A stretch of 64,000 bases of DNA from Pseudomonas izuensis (GCF_009861505.1 NZ_WTFT01000050.1:33645-97644), one strand, 5' to 3'. Shown: positions 17,568 to 25,677, numbered from the stretch's first letter. A program made the numbers and translations. The notes: a model not told the origin generated them from the letters alone.

Positions 17568-18526
17568 CAGATGGCGTTTCGCAAGCTGAGATTTTCCGGG
17601 TGCGGTTGCAGGTAAACCTGTTGCGCAATGTAAGGGTGGGGGTGCTGGCGAAAGTGATGCTTGAGCAACGTCAGTGGCACCACCAGAGGCACGATGCCGT
17701 GGCGATACTGGCCGATAACCTGTTGCACTTCCTGCTTGTCTTCGGCGCTGATCGCCTGTTTGAGATAACCACTGAGGTGCTGCAAGACGTTGGTATGGGT
17801 GCGGCGCGTGGCGCATTTTTTCAGGGCGGTCATCAGTTCACGAAAATAACGCGGGCCGAGTTCCCTGGGATCGGTGCGGCCCATATTGCCCAGCAGGGTG
17901 CCCAGGGTTTTGTATTGCACCGGGTTGTGAGCCATCAGCAGGTACTTGTAGCGCGAATGAAAATCCGTCAGGCCGCGCCGGCTCAGGCCTTCTTGCAGCA
18001 GTTGTTGCCAGGCGCTGTAGACGAATACGCGGGCGAGAAAGTTTTCCCGCAGCACCGGGTCATGGAGCCGACCGTCTTCTTCCACGGGCAAATCAGGGTG
18101 CAAGGCGCAGAACGCCCGGGCATAAATGCCCTGGCCGCCGCCGTCCACTGGTGCGCCGTTGGCGTGGTAGACCTTGACGCGCTCCAGGCCACAGGACGGA
18201 GACTTCTGCATAAAAATGTAGCCACAGATATCGACCAGATCCGCCGCCATCTGCTGGCCATACTCGGTCAGTGGCCGGGTGACGTCGAGCTGGTGATTGA
18301 CCGTGCCGACGGCTTGGGGCTGATCCGGATCGCCAACCAGCCGGATCGGTTCGCGAGGAATGCCCAGGCCAATGGCGACTTCCGGGCAGACCGGCAGGAA
18401 ATCGAAGTACTCGGCAAGAACGAGGCTGCACAGTCGTGATGCCTTGTGCCCGCCGTTGTAGCGCACCTGCTCACCCATCAGGCAAGCGCTGATGGCGATT
18501 TTCGGTTTGGTGGCGAGCGGAAGCAT
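17567..18526 (-). CDS. DUF523/DUF1722 protein, thiouracil desulfurase (TudS) type
   Basis: 319 aa. N-terminal DUF523 domain (about residues 8-155) with three conserved cysteines in ISACLMG (Cys15), PVCPEV (Cys48) and SPSCG (Cys112), which hold the [4Fe-4S] cluster in TudS; C-terminal DUF1722 domain (about 190-310). Long TudS-type proteins remove sulfur from 2-thiouracil-like compounds; whether this one does is inference. It is the first gene of the tudS-merR-phrB-SDR operon and has GAGGTG before its ATG. Two TGTACA-type operators lie 23-96 nt upstream. Confidence 0.87.
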   Translation of the reverse strand: MLPLATKPKIAISACLMGEQVRYNGGHKASRLCSLVLAEYFDFLPVCPEVAIGLGIPREPIRLVGDPDQPQAVGTVNHQLDVTRPLTEYGQQMAADLVDICGYIFMQKSPSCGLERVKVYHANGAPVDGGGQGIYARAFCALHPDLPVEEDGRLHDPVLRENFLARVFVYSAWQQLLQEGLSRRGLTDFHSRYKYLLMAHNPVQYKTLGTLLGNMGRTDPRELGPRYFRELMTALKKCATRRTHTNVLQHLSGYLKQAISAEDKQEVQQVIGQYRHGIVPLVVPLTLLKHHFRQHPHPYIAQQVYLQPHPENLSLRNAI

Positions 18527-18548
18527 CGGAGCACCTCGAATCGGAACC

Positions 18549-18572
18549 TGTACAAAAATTAAAATCTGTACA
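18549..18572. promoter_or_regulatory. PplR/LitR-type operator 1 upstream of tudS-merR-phrB
   Basis: Perfect direct repeat TGTACA (18549-18554), 12 nt, TGTACA (18567-18572). It matches the PplR1 consensus T(G/A)TACA-N12-TGTA(C/T)A recalled from P. putida work. It lies just downstream of the predicted -10 box, over the transcription start. Confidence 0.85.
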
Positions 18573-18582
18573 ACATGGGTTC

Positions 18583-18610
18583 ATCTTAGATCCAAAGGTG
18601 TACAAGTCAA
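18583..18610 (-). promoter_or_regulatory. Predicted sigma-70 promoter of the tudS-merR-phrB-SDR operon
   Basis: Minus strand: -35 TTGACT (18605-18610), 16-nt spacer, -10 TAAGAT (18583-18588). The -35 box lies inside operator 2 (18599-18622) and operator 1 covers the start region, the arrangement expected for a repressor that blocks RNA polymerase. Confidence 0.65.
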
Positions 18611-18622
18611 TTTTTTTGTATA
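18599..18622. promoter_or_regulatory. PplR/LitR-type operator 2 upstream of tudS-merR-phrB
   Basis: TGTACA (18599-18604), 12 nt, TGTATA (18617-18622), again an exact match to the recalled consensus. It overlaps the predicted -35 box. Its start is exactly 50 bp from the start of operator 1. Confidence 0.85.
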
Positions 18623-18707
18623 GGACTTATCGGTAGAGCGGAACAGAATCCTGCGGGTGGGCTGCTGCCCAATTCGACAGCAGCAATTTTGCTCGGATGG
18701 ATGCGAT

Positions 18708-19694
18708 TCACTGCAAGTGTGCATGCAGGCGGCGGGCGGCTTCCTGACCGCTGAGCCAAGCCCCTTCGACACGTCCGGACAGGCACCAGTCGCCACAGGC
18801 ATACAGCCCCAGGTCGGCATCGGCCAGCGTGCCCCATTCATGACTGCTGTTCGGGCGGGCATAGAGCCAGCGGTGGGCGAGGCTGAAGCTCGGCGCGGGC
18901 ATGGAATCGTGCAACAGTTCGGCGAAGGCACCGTGCAATTGCTCGATGACCGCTTCCTTGGGCAAGTCGATGTGCTGCCGGCTCCAGGCGCTGGTGGCGT
19001 GCAATACCCAGGTGTCGAGCGTGTTGTCGCGCCCCGGTTTACTGCGGTTGCGTGCCAGCCAGTCCAGCGGACTGTCTTGCACGAAGCAGCCTTCCATGGG
19101 CGTATCCAGTGGGGTTTCGAAACCCAGTGCGACCGCCCAGGTAGGGTCCATTTTCACGCCGGCGGCGGCACCGGCGAGCTTCGGTGCAGAAGCCAATAAT
19201 GCGGTTGCTTGCGGCGCCGGTGTGGCAATCACCACGTGACTGAATGGCCCATGGGTGAAGCCTTCGGCGTCCTGCAGGTGCCAGTGCTCTTCACCGCGAT
19301 AGACCTCGGTGATCCGGCAGGCGAAATGCACTTCGAGGTCGCCGATCAAGGCGCGGGTAATGGCACTCATGCGAGGCGTGCCCACCCAGCGCGTCTGCTC
19401 GTCCGGCGACATGCTGAGCTGGCCGCCATGGTAGGTGTACAACTGCGGGGTCCATTCGGCGACCCAGCCGTTGGCTTGCCAGCGCTGGACTTCGGTGACG
19501 AAGCGGCGGTCGCGGGCCGTGAAATATTGCGCGCCCATGTCCAAGGCACCCGCATCGCTGCGTTTGCTCGACATGCGTCCGCCACTGCCGCGGCTTTTAT
19601 CGAAAAGTTGCACGACATGCCCCGCATCTGTCAGGGCTTGTGCGGCTGAGAGTCCGGCAATGCCGGTGCCGATGATTGCGATAGGTACAGTCAT
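18708..19694 (-). CDS. Renalase-like FAD/NAD(P)-dependent oxidoreductase
   Basis: 328 aa from an ATG with GAGG 5-6 nt upstream; 24 upstream codons are rejected. N-terminal dinucleotide motif IGTGIAGLSAAQAL, then FDKSRGSGGRMSSKR and a C-terminal YACGDWCLSGRVEGAWLSG FAD contact. Length and sequence closely resemble the bacterial renalase of P. syringae (RenP, from memory), which oxidises 2- and 6-dihydro-NAD(P) isomers back to NAD(P)+. It lies upstream of the photolyase operon on the same strand, with its own TGTACA repeats in front, so it is probably in the same light regulon. Confidence 0.87.
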   Translation of the reverse strand: MTVPIAIIGTGIAGLSAAQALTDAGHVVQLFDKSRGSGGRMSSKRSDAGALDMGAQYFTARDRRFVTEVQRWQANGWVAEWTPQLYTYHGGQLSMSPDEQTRWVGTPRMSAITRALIGDLEVHFACRITEVYRGEEHWHLQDAEGFTHGPFSHVVIATPAPQATALLASAPKLAGAAAGVKMDPTWAVALGFETPLDTPMEGCFVQDSPLDWLARNRSKPGRDNTLDTWVLHATSAWSRQHIDLPKEAVIEQLHGAFAELLHDSMPAPSFSLAHRWLYARPNSSHEWGTLADADLGLYACGDWCLSGRVEGAWLSGQEAARRLHAHLQ

Positions 19695-19714
19695 AAGGGC
19701 CTCGTTTACCTTTC

Positions 19715-19765
19715 TGTACAGACTACGCCGGGGTTGAAACCTGTACAATATTGTTTTTTGGTACA
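19715..19765. promoter_or_regulatory. TGTACA operator cluster upstream of the renalase-like gene
   Basis: Half-sites TGTACA at 19715-19720 and 19742-19747 and GGTACA at 19760-19765. The last two are separated by exactly 12 nt (one mismatch to the PplR-type consensus); the first is 21 nt away. A weak minus-strand promoter overlaps them: TTGTAC (19743-19748), 17 nt, TAGTCT (19720-19725). It lies in the divergent gap to the TIGR01777 gene. Confidence 0.68.
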
Positions 19766-19891
19766 ACTTTTAGCGTTCTTGTTCCGACAGCTTGGCCTAT
19801 TGTTAAACACAGAGCCTGCCCGATATCAAAGATCCCTTGCTTATAAAAATAGACTAGTGATCAGGGTAAAACGCCACGCGAGGAAGAAGTC

Positions 19892-20794
19892 ATGCACATA
19901 TTGCTGACCGGCGGTACTGGTTTGATAGGACGTCAGCTCTGCCGGCACTGGTTGAGTCAGGGGCATCGCCTGACGGTCTGGAGCCGGACACCTGCAAAAG
20001 TCGCCAAAGTCTGCGGTGCTCAAGTGCGTGGTATCGCTCGTCTCGAAGACGTGGGACAGGAGCCCGTCGATGCCATCGTCAATCTCGCCGGTGCACCGAT
20101 CGCCGATCGCCCCTGGACCTCCAGACGCAAAGCACTGCTCTGGAGCAGTCGCATCACCCTGACTGAAACCCTGCTCGCCTGGCTCGAAAGTCGCGAGCAG
20201 AAACCGCAGGTCATGATTTCCGGTTCTGCGGTCGGTTGGTACGGTGACGGCGGCGAGCGCGAGCTGACCGAAGACTCGCCACCGGTTATCGATGATTTTG
20301 CCAGCCAGTTGTGCATCGCCTGGGAGGAAACCGCCCAACGCGCTGAAGCCCTGGGCATTCGGGTGATACTCATCCGTACCGGGCTGGTGTTGTCTGCCGA
20401 GGGCGGCTTTTTGTCGCGGCTATTGCTGCCGTTCAAATGTGGGCTGGGCGGGCCTATCGGCAATGGCCGGCAGTGGATGCCGTGGATCCATATCAACGAT
20501 CAAATCACCCTGATTGATTTTCTTCTGCATCGCAATGAAGCCAGCGGTCCATATAATGCCTGCGCGCCGAAGCCGGTGCGCAATCGCGACTTTGCCAAAA
20601 CGTTGGGCAGCGTGTTGCACCGCCCGGCGTTCATGCCGATGCCGGCACTGGTGTTGAAGGTCGGCCTGGGCGAATTGTCATTGTTGCTGCTGGGTGGCCA
20701 GCGGGCCATGCCGGCTCGTTTGCTTGATGCGGGTTTCACTTTCCAGTTCACTGATTTGCGCGCGGCCCTGGACGATTTGTCCGGCCGCCTCTGA
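19892..20794 (+). CDS. TIGR01777-family NAD-dependent epimerase/sugar-nucleotide-like protein
   Basis: 300 aa. N-terminal Rossmann motif LLTGGTGLIGRQL, middle block NLAGAPIADRPWT and SGSAVGWYGDGG, and a C-terminal DUF1731 region (LGELSLLLLGGQRAMPARLLDAGF). Family of extended SDRs (YfcH-like, related to SulA-type names in databases); the biochemical substrate is unknown. It is divergent from the renalase-like gene and ends 13 nt before hemH, with which it is probably cotranscribed. A light or haem link is only suggested by location. Confidence 0.9.
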   Translation: MHILLTGGTGLIGRQLCRHWLSQGHRLTVWSRTPAKVAKVCGAQVRGIARLEDVGQEPVDAIVNLAGAPIADRPWTSRRKALLWSSRITLTETLLAWLESREQKPQVMISGSAVGWYGDGGERELTEDSPPVIDDFASQLCIAWEETAQRAEALGIRVILIRTGLVLSAEGGFLSRLLLPFKCGLGGPIGNGRQWMPWIHINDQITLIDFLLHRNEASGPYNACAPKPVRNRDFAKTLGSVLHRPAFMPMPALVLKVGLGELSLLLLGGQRAMPARLLDAGFTFQFTDLRAALDDLSGRL

Positions 20795-20807
20795 AATAGG
20801 ACGTTGC

Positions 20808-21830
20808 ATGACCGATCACGCGTTGCTTCTGGTCAACCTGGGCTCACCTGCTTCCACCTCGGTGGCGGATGTGCGCAGTTACCTCAATCAGTTTCTGATG
20901 GACCCGTATGTGATCGACCTGCCATGGCCGGTGCGGCGTCTGTTGGTGTCTTTGATTCTGATCAAGCGCCCTGAACAGTCGGCCCATGCCTATGCCTCGA
21001 TCTGGTGGGAGGAGGGCTCGCCCCTGGTGGTGCTCAGTCGACGCCTGCAACAGGCCATGACTTCCCGATGGCATCACGGCCCGGTGGAGCTGGCGATGCG
21101 TTACGGCCAACCATCCATTGAGTCGGCACTGCTGCGCCTGGTAGCCCAGGGCTACAAGCGGATCACCCTGGCGCCGCTTTATCCACAATTCGCCGACAGC
21201 ACGACGACGACGGTGATTGAAGAAGCCAGGCGCGTACTGCGCGAAAAGAAACTCGACGTCCAGCTGTCGGTGCTCCAGCCTTTTTACGATCAGCCGGAAT
21301 ACCTCGATGCCCTGGTAGCGACGGCCAAACCCTACCTGCAACAGGATTACGATCACTTGTTGCTGAGCTTCCACGGACTGCCGGAACGGCATTTGAAGAA
21401 ACTCAACCCCGGCCACAGCTTCGAAGGCGGCGGCGATTGCTGCGCCGATGCGCCACCGGAAGTCGTGGCGACCTGTTATCGCGGTCAGTGCCTGCGTACC
21501 GCAAAGGAGTTTGCCAAGCGCATGGGCTTGCCGGATGGCAAGTGGTCGGTGTCGTTCCAGTCGCGTCTGGGCCGCGCCAAATGGATAGAACCCTACACCG
21601 AGGCACGCCTCGATGAACTGGCCAAAAGCGGGGTGAAGAAAGTATTGGTGATGTGCCCGGCATTCGTTGCCGATTGCATCGAGACACTGGAAGAGATTGG
21701 TGATCGCGGGCTGGAGCAGTTCCGCGAAGCGGGGGGCGAGGAACTGGTGCTGGTGCCGTGCCTTAACGATGATCCGCAGTGGGTGCGGGCGTTGAGCACT
21801 TTATGTGAAAGGGCACCGTTGGCCCTTTAA
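20808..21830 (+). CDS. hemH: Ferrochelatase
   Basis: 340 aa from the ATG at 20808 (AGGACG upstream); the open frame begins earlier inside the previous gene. Family start LLLVNLGSPAS, catalytic His in SFHGLPERH, and the C-terminal block CPAFVADCIETLEEI. It inserts Fe(II) into protoporphyrin IX, the last step of haem synthesis, at the inner face of the cytoplasmic membrane. Haem precursors are photosensitisers, which makes its position beside a light-regulated block notable. Confidence 0.97.
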   Translation: MTDHALLLVNLGSPASTSVADVRSYLNQFLMDPYVIDLPWPVRRLLVSLILIKRPEQSAHAYASIWWEEGSPLVVLSRRLQQAMTSRWHHGPVELAMRYGQPSIESALLRLVAQGYKRITLAPLYPQFADSTTTTVIEEARRVLREKKLDVQLSVLQPFYDQPEYLDALVATAKPYLQQDYDHLLLSFHGLPERHLKKLNPGHSFEGGGDCCADAPPEVVATCYRGQCLRTAKEFAKRMGLPDGKWSVSFQSRLGRAKWIEPYTEARLDELAKSGVKKVLVMCPAFVADCIETLEEIGDRGLEQFREAGGEELVLVPCLNDDPQWVRALSTLCERAPLAL

Positions 21831-21833
21831 AAG

Positions 21834-21955
21834 CATCGCGGGCAAGTCGAATCGTCGCACCGCTTGCTCCCACAGGTCTCGCGTCGTTCCACAATGGTGA
21901 GATCGACACGAGCCTGTGGGAGCAAGCGGTGCGACGATTCGACTTGCCCGCGATG
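21834..21955. repeat. REPIN, outward orientation
   Basis: Long arms CATCGCGGGCAAGTCGAATC and its complement, including a CGTCGCACCGCTTGCTCCCACAG part, so the REP heads face inward and the tails outward, the reverse of most copies in this window. It separates hemH from convergent uraA. Confidence 0.92.
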
Positions 21956-21972
21956 GCGTCTTGGAGACCGGC

Positions 21973-23247
21973 TTAGATCAGCGGCTCTTCCGCCTTCTTG
22001 TGCTTCCAGCTGTCATTGCCCGGCAGGATCAGGTTCAGCGCAATCGCTACCACTGCGCACAGCGCGATACCTTTGAGGCCGAAGTCATCGGGGCCGGTGC
22101 CGGTACCGACGAGTACACCGCCAATCCCGAACACCAGGGTCACCGATACGATCACCAGATTGCGCGCTTCACCCAGATCGATCTTGTGGCGAATCAGCGT
22201 GTTCATGCCGACTGCCGCGATCGAACCGAACAACAGGCAGAGAATCCCGCCCATCACCGGCACCGGAATGCTTTGCAGCAGCGCGCCGAACTTGCCGATA
22301 AACGCCAGGCTGATGGCGAAAATCGCCGCCCAGGTCATGATTTTCGGGTTGTAGTTTTTGGTCAGCATCACCGCGCCGGTCACTTCGGCGTAGGTGGTGT
22401 TGGGCGGGCCACCGAACAGGCCGGCTGCGGTCGTGGCAATACCATCGCCCAGCAAGGTGCGGTGCAGGCCGGGTTTCTTCAGGTAATCGCGACCGGTCAC
22501 GCTACCCACGGCAATCACGCCGCCGATGTGCTCGATGGCTGGCGCCAGCGCCACCGGAACGATGAACAGAATCGCCTGCCAGTTGAATTCCGGCGCAGTG
22601 AAGTTCGGGATGGCGAACCAGGGGGCGGCGGCAATCTTCGCCGTGTCGACCACACCGAAGTAGAACGACATGCCAAAACCCACCAGCACGCCGGAAATGA
22701 TCGGTACCAGGCGGAAAATGCCTTTACCGAACACGGCGACGATCAAAGTGGTCAGCAATGCCGGCATCGAGATCATCATCGCCGTCTGGTAGTGAATCAG
22801 CTCGGAGCCGTCGCCAGCCTTGCCCATCGCCATGTTGGCGGCAATCGGCGCCATGGCCAGGCCGATGGAAATAATCACCGGGCCGATCACCACCGGCGGC
22901 AGCAGACGGTCGATGAAACCGGTGCCTTTGATCTTCACCGCAAGGCCGAGGAAGGTGTAGACGAAGCCGGCCGCCATCACGCCGCCCATGGTCGCGGCCA
23001 GGCCGAACTGACCCTTGGCGAGAATGATCGGGGTGATGAAGGCGAAACTCGACGCCAGGAACACCGGCACCTGACGGCCGGTGACGATCTGGAACAGAAT
23101 CGTCCCCAGACCTGCGGTGAACAGCGCCACGTTCGGGTCGAGGCCGGTAATCAGCGGCATCAACACCAGGGCGCCGAAGGCCACGAACAGCATCTGTGCG
23201 CCAGACAGCACCGTGCGCCAGAGCGGATCGTTGAACTCATCCTGCAT
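21973..23247 (-). CDS. uraA: Uracil permease (NAT/NCS2 family)
   Basis: About 424 aa, highly hydrophobic with some 13-14 membrane segments; FAITPIILAKGQFG and the PVALAPAIEHIG motif (with the conserved Glu) fit the UraA/PyrP family of uracil/H+ symporters. I prefer the ATG at 23247, 9 nt after AGGA; a GTG at 23253 overlaps the upp stop (GTGA) and is an alternative. It lies directly downstream of upp, so uptake and salvage of uracil are coupled. Confidence 0.95.
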   Translation of the reverse strand: MQDEFNDPLWRTVLSGAQMLFVAFGALVLMPLITGLDPNVALFTAGLGTILFQIVTGRQVPVFLASSFAFITPIILAKGQFGLAATMGGVMAAGFVYTFLGLAVKIKGTGFIDRLLPPVVIGPVIISIGLAMAPIAANMAMGKAGDGSELIHYQTAMMISMPALLTTLIVAVFGKGIFRLVPIISGVLVGFGMSFYFGVVDTAKIAAAPWFAIPNFTAPEFNWQAILFIVPVALAPAIEHIGGVIAVGSVTGRDYLKKPGLHRTLLGDGIATTAAGLFGGPPNTTYAEVTGAVMLTKNYNPKIMTWAAIFAISLAFIGKFGALLQSIPVPVMGGILCLLFGSIAAVGMNTLIRHKIDLGEARNLVIVSVTLVFGIGGVLVGTGTGPDDFGLKGIALCAVVAIALNLILPGNDSWKHKKAEEPLI

Positions 23248-23249
23248 GG

Positions 23250-23888
23250 TCACGCGTCCTTCTGCTTGGTGCCGAAGATCTTGTCACCGGCATCGCCCAG
23301 GCCCGGGATGATGTAACCGTGTTCGTTGAGTTTTTGATCGATGGAAGCGGTGTAGATGGTCACGTCCGGGTGAGCTTTCTCGACCACGGCAATACCTTCA
23401 GGCGCGGCGACCAGCACCATGGCGCGGATGTCCTTGCAGCCGGCTTTCTTCAACAGGTCGATGGTGGCGACCATCGAACCGCCGGTGGCGAGCATCGGGT
23501 CGATGATCATCGCCAGGCGTTCGTCGATTTCCGGCACCAGTTTTTCAAGGTAAGTGTGGGCTTCGAGGGTCTCCTCGTTGCGGGCCACGCCCACGGCGCT
23601 GACCTTGGCACCCGGGATCAGGCTGAGTACGCCTTCGAGCATGCCGATACCGGCACGCAGGATCGGCACGACAGTGATCTTCTTGCCGGCGATTTTTTCC
23701 ACCGACACGGTGCCGCACCAACCTTCGATATCGTAGGTTTCCAACGGCAGGTCTTTGGTGGCTTCATAGGTCAGCAGGGCGCCGACTTCCTGAGCGAGCT
23801 CACGGAAATTCTTGGTGCTGATGTCTGCGCGGCGCATAAGGCCGAGTTTGTGGCGGATCAGCGGATGGCGGATCTCGAGGATGGGCAT
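23250..23888 (-). CDS. upp: Uracil phosphoribosyltransferase
   Basis: 212 aa. PRPP-binding loop MIDPMLATGGSM (residues about 128-139), and the uracil-binding C-terminal region with GYIIPGLGDAGDK. It converts uracil and PRPP to UMP in the cytosol. It begins with ATG and is followed by the uracil permease gene with a 3-6 nt junction, a classic upp-uraA operon. It is divergent from hpt. Confidence 0.97.
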   Translation of the reverse strand: MPILEIRHPLIRHKLGLMRRADISTKNFRELAQEVGALLTYEATKDLPLETYDIEGWCGTVSVEKIAGKKITVVPILRAGIGMLEGVLSLIPGAKVSAVGVARNEETLEAHTYLEKLVPEIDERLAMIIDPMLATGGSMVATIDLLKKAGCKDIRAMVLVAAPEGIAVVEKAHPDVTIYTASIDQKLNEHGYIIPGLGDAGDKIFGTKQKDA

Positions 23889-23924
23889 GGGGAAAGGCTC
23901 CGGCGGCGGGCAAAAAAACCGGCC

Positions 23925-23936
23925 TAGATTAATCTA
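23925..23936. promoter_or_regulatory. Perfect 12-bp palindrome TAGATTAATCTA between upp and hpt
   Basis: AT-rich perfect palindrome in the 165-nt divergent gap between upp (-) and hpt (+), close to the upp start. It could be an operator or simply promoter DNA; no regulator can be named. Confidence 0.35.
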
Positions 23937-24053
23937 TCCGAGGGTGTTGTCCTATAGACATAGAGTACGTTAGTCCACAAACGCTTGATCTGGCCGTGCG
24001 GGATGCGTACCTTTGCCCGCTTTTCCGAAACCGACACCCCCCTGGAGAGCGCC

Positions 24054-24611
24054 ATGTCCGCTGATCTCGAGCATATCCGTCAAATCATGCGAGAGGCTGA
24101 CTGCCTGTACACCGAAGCTGAAGTCGAGGCGGCCATCGCCCGCGTCGGTGCACAAATCAACGATCAACTGGCGGACAGCAACCCGGTGGTGTTCTGTGTG
24201 ATGAACGGCGGGTTGATTTTCTCCGGCAAACTGCTGACCCATCTGCACTTCCCGCTGGAAGCGTCCTACCTGCACGCCACCCGCTATCGCAACGAAACCA
24301 GTGGCGGCGAGCTGTTCTGGAAAGCCAAGCCGGAAGTGTCGTTCATCGACCGTGACGTGCTGATCATCGACGACATCCTCGATGAGGGTCACACCCTGGG
24401 CGCGATCATCGATTTCTGCAAGCACGCCGGCGCGCGCAAGGTGCACACCGCCGTGTTGATCGACAAAGACCATGACCGCAAGGCTCGCCCGGACCTGAAG
24501 GCCGACTTCGTCGGTTTGCCGTGCATCGATCGTTACATCTTCGGTTACGGCATGGACTACAAAGGCTACTGGCGCAACGCCAACGGGATCTTTGCCGTTA
24601 AAGGCATGTAA
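24054..24611 (+). CDS. hpt: Hypoxanthine-guanine phosphoribosyltransferase
   Basis: 185 aa from the ATG at 24054 with GGAG upstream; a longer frame adds 23 codons without family similarity. PRPP motif VLIIDDILDEGHTL (about residues 101-114), and FCVMNGGLIFSG and GYGMDYKGYWRN blocks as in the Hpt family. It salvages hypoxanthine and guanine to IMP and GMP. It is divergent from upp-uraA, grouping purine and pyrimidine salvage. A REPIN follows. Confidence 0.93.
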   Translation: MSADLEHIRQIMREADCLYTEAEVEAAIARVGAQINDQLADSNPVVFCVMNGGLIFSGKLLTHLHFPLEASYLHATRYRNETSGGELFWKAKPEVSFIDRDVLIIDDILDEGHTLGAIIDFCKHAGARKVHTAVLIDKDHDRKARPDLKADFVGLPCIDRYIFGYGMDYKGYWRNANGIFAVKGM

Positions 24612-24628
24612 TCCCAACGACCTATCCC

Positions 24629-24721
24629 CTGTGGGAGCAAAGCTTGCTCGCGATTGCGTCAGCACATTCACGATCAGTGAGTCAGACAGTCCGCCATCGC
24701 GAGCAAGCTATGCTCCCACAG
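24629..24721. repeat. REPIN
   Basis: Arms CTGTGGGAGCAAAGCTTGC and GCAAGCTATGCTCCCACAG around about 50 nt. It starts 18 nt after the hpt stop. Confidence 0.93.
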
Positions 24722-24762
24722 CTCCCATGCTAGAGTGCTCGGCCCCGTTTCCGGAGCCTGTC

Positions 24763-25248
24763 ATGAGCCTGTTGATTCGCAGCTGCGCCGCCCTGTTACT
24801 GACCCTCAGCCTGCCCTTGGCCGCCGCCCCGGCGCCAATGCACGCCCAGTTCCTGCCGCCGGATGACCTGACCCTGCGTGACGCGGAACCCGAGCAACAG
24901 CAATTGCTGCAAGTCACCGAGTATTCGGTGGTGGTCGGCAGTCAGCGACAGTCCAACCAGCAGCCGATCCCGGTCACTTCGCCGCTGTTGATCCGCCTCA
25001 AGGGCAAAGCCCTGAACAAGGGTGCGACGATCAATCAGGTGCTGGTCAATTTCGATGGCGAAAGCAAAAGCCTGAAAAAACCGGTCTACGACGACCAGAG
25101 CAAAACCCTGACGCTTTATTACCCGTTGGTTCAGTACCGGGTGGTGATCGACTTGTTGCGCAATGACACGGTGTATTGCCAGTTCCTCAGCTTCGCCAAC
25201 GGCCATGTCTGGGCCGATCTGCACACCGGCAGCGTTCGTCCGCGTTGA
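24763..25248 (+). CDS. Secreted/periplasmic conserved hypothetical protein
   Basis: 161 aa from the ATG at 24763; the open frame extends upstream through the REPIN, which I reject. N-terminal signal peptide (LIRSCAALLLTLSLPLAAAPAPM, cleavage around residue 20), then a mixed sequence without a motif I recognise; it has a single Cys in the mature part (YCQF). I do not recognise a function. The small PA4642-family gene follows 63 nt downstream. Confidence 0.75.
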   Translation: MSLLIRSCAALLLTLSLPLAAAPAPMHAQFLPPDDLTLRDAEPEQQQLLQVTEYSVVVGSQRQSNQQPIPVTSPLLIRLKGKALNKGATINQVLVNFDGESKSLKKPVYDDQSKTLTLYYPLVQYRVVIDLLRNDTVYCQFLSFANGHVWADLHTGSVRPR

Positions 25249-25311
25249 GTGCCGGGCCTGCGCAGGGGTAAACTGCCTGCCCCGTGAAATGTCTGCGAGC
25301 TGGAGTCGGCA

Positions 25312-25599
25312 ATGCGTAAAGATAAGAAACAAGTGATTGGTGACGAAATTGGCGACGAGCAGATCAAGTTGTTCCTCGATTTCGAACCGGTCGACGCCAC
25401 TTCGCCTTCGTTGCACAAGCTGATCAAGGCCTATCGTGGCCTGCGTATCGACGATTTCGAGCGTTTCCTGACGTTCTTCGTCGAGGCCGGTTACGACCTG
25501 AGTGGCAAGGATGAGCACGGCAATGACTTCGTTGCCCTGATCCAGGATCAACGCAATGCGCCGGATTACATCGAGCTGATCCAGAAGGCTCGCGGTTAA
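25312..25599 (+). CDS. PA4642-family small conserved protein
   Basis: 95 aa, acidic, no signal peptide or membrane segment. It resembles the Pseudomonas family named after PA4642 (QIKLFLDFEPVD, GLRIDDFERFLTFFVEAGYDL, GNDFVALIQDQRNAPDYIELI). The middle segment looks like a helical protein-interaction fold. Function unknown. It lies upstream of and convergent with mqo, a conserved neighbourhood in pseudomonads. A REPIN starts 8 nt after the stop. Confidence 0.85.
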   Translation: MRKDKKQVIGDEIGDEQIKLFLDFEPVDATSPSLHKLIKAYRGLRIDDFERFLTFFVEAGYDLSGKDEHGNDFVALIQDQRNAPDYIELIQKARG

Positions 25600-25607
25600 T
25601 CCCGTTT

Positions 25608-25677
25608 CTGTGGGAGCAAAGCTTGCTCGCGATGGCGTCCTTGAAATCGCCATCGCGAGCAAGCTTTGCTCCTACAG
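25608..25677. repeat. REPIN, short spacer
   Basis: Arms CTGTGGGAGCAAAGCTTGC and GCAAGCTTTGCTCCTACAG with inner GATGGCG/CGCCATC around only about 12 nt. Confidence 0.93.

Noticed and set aside
25608..25677. REPIN cluster considered as a CRISPR-like array
   Set aside because: Copies are scattered, palindromic, of two arm types and have no regular repeats and spacers; no cas genes.
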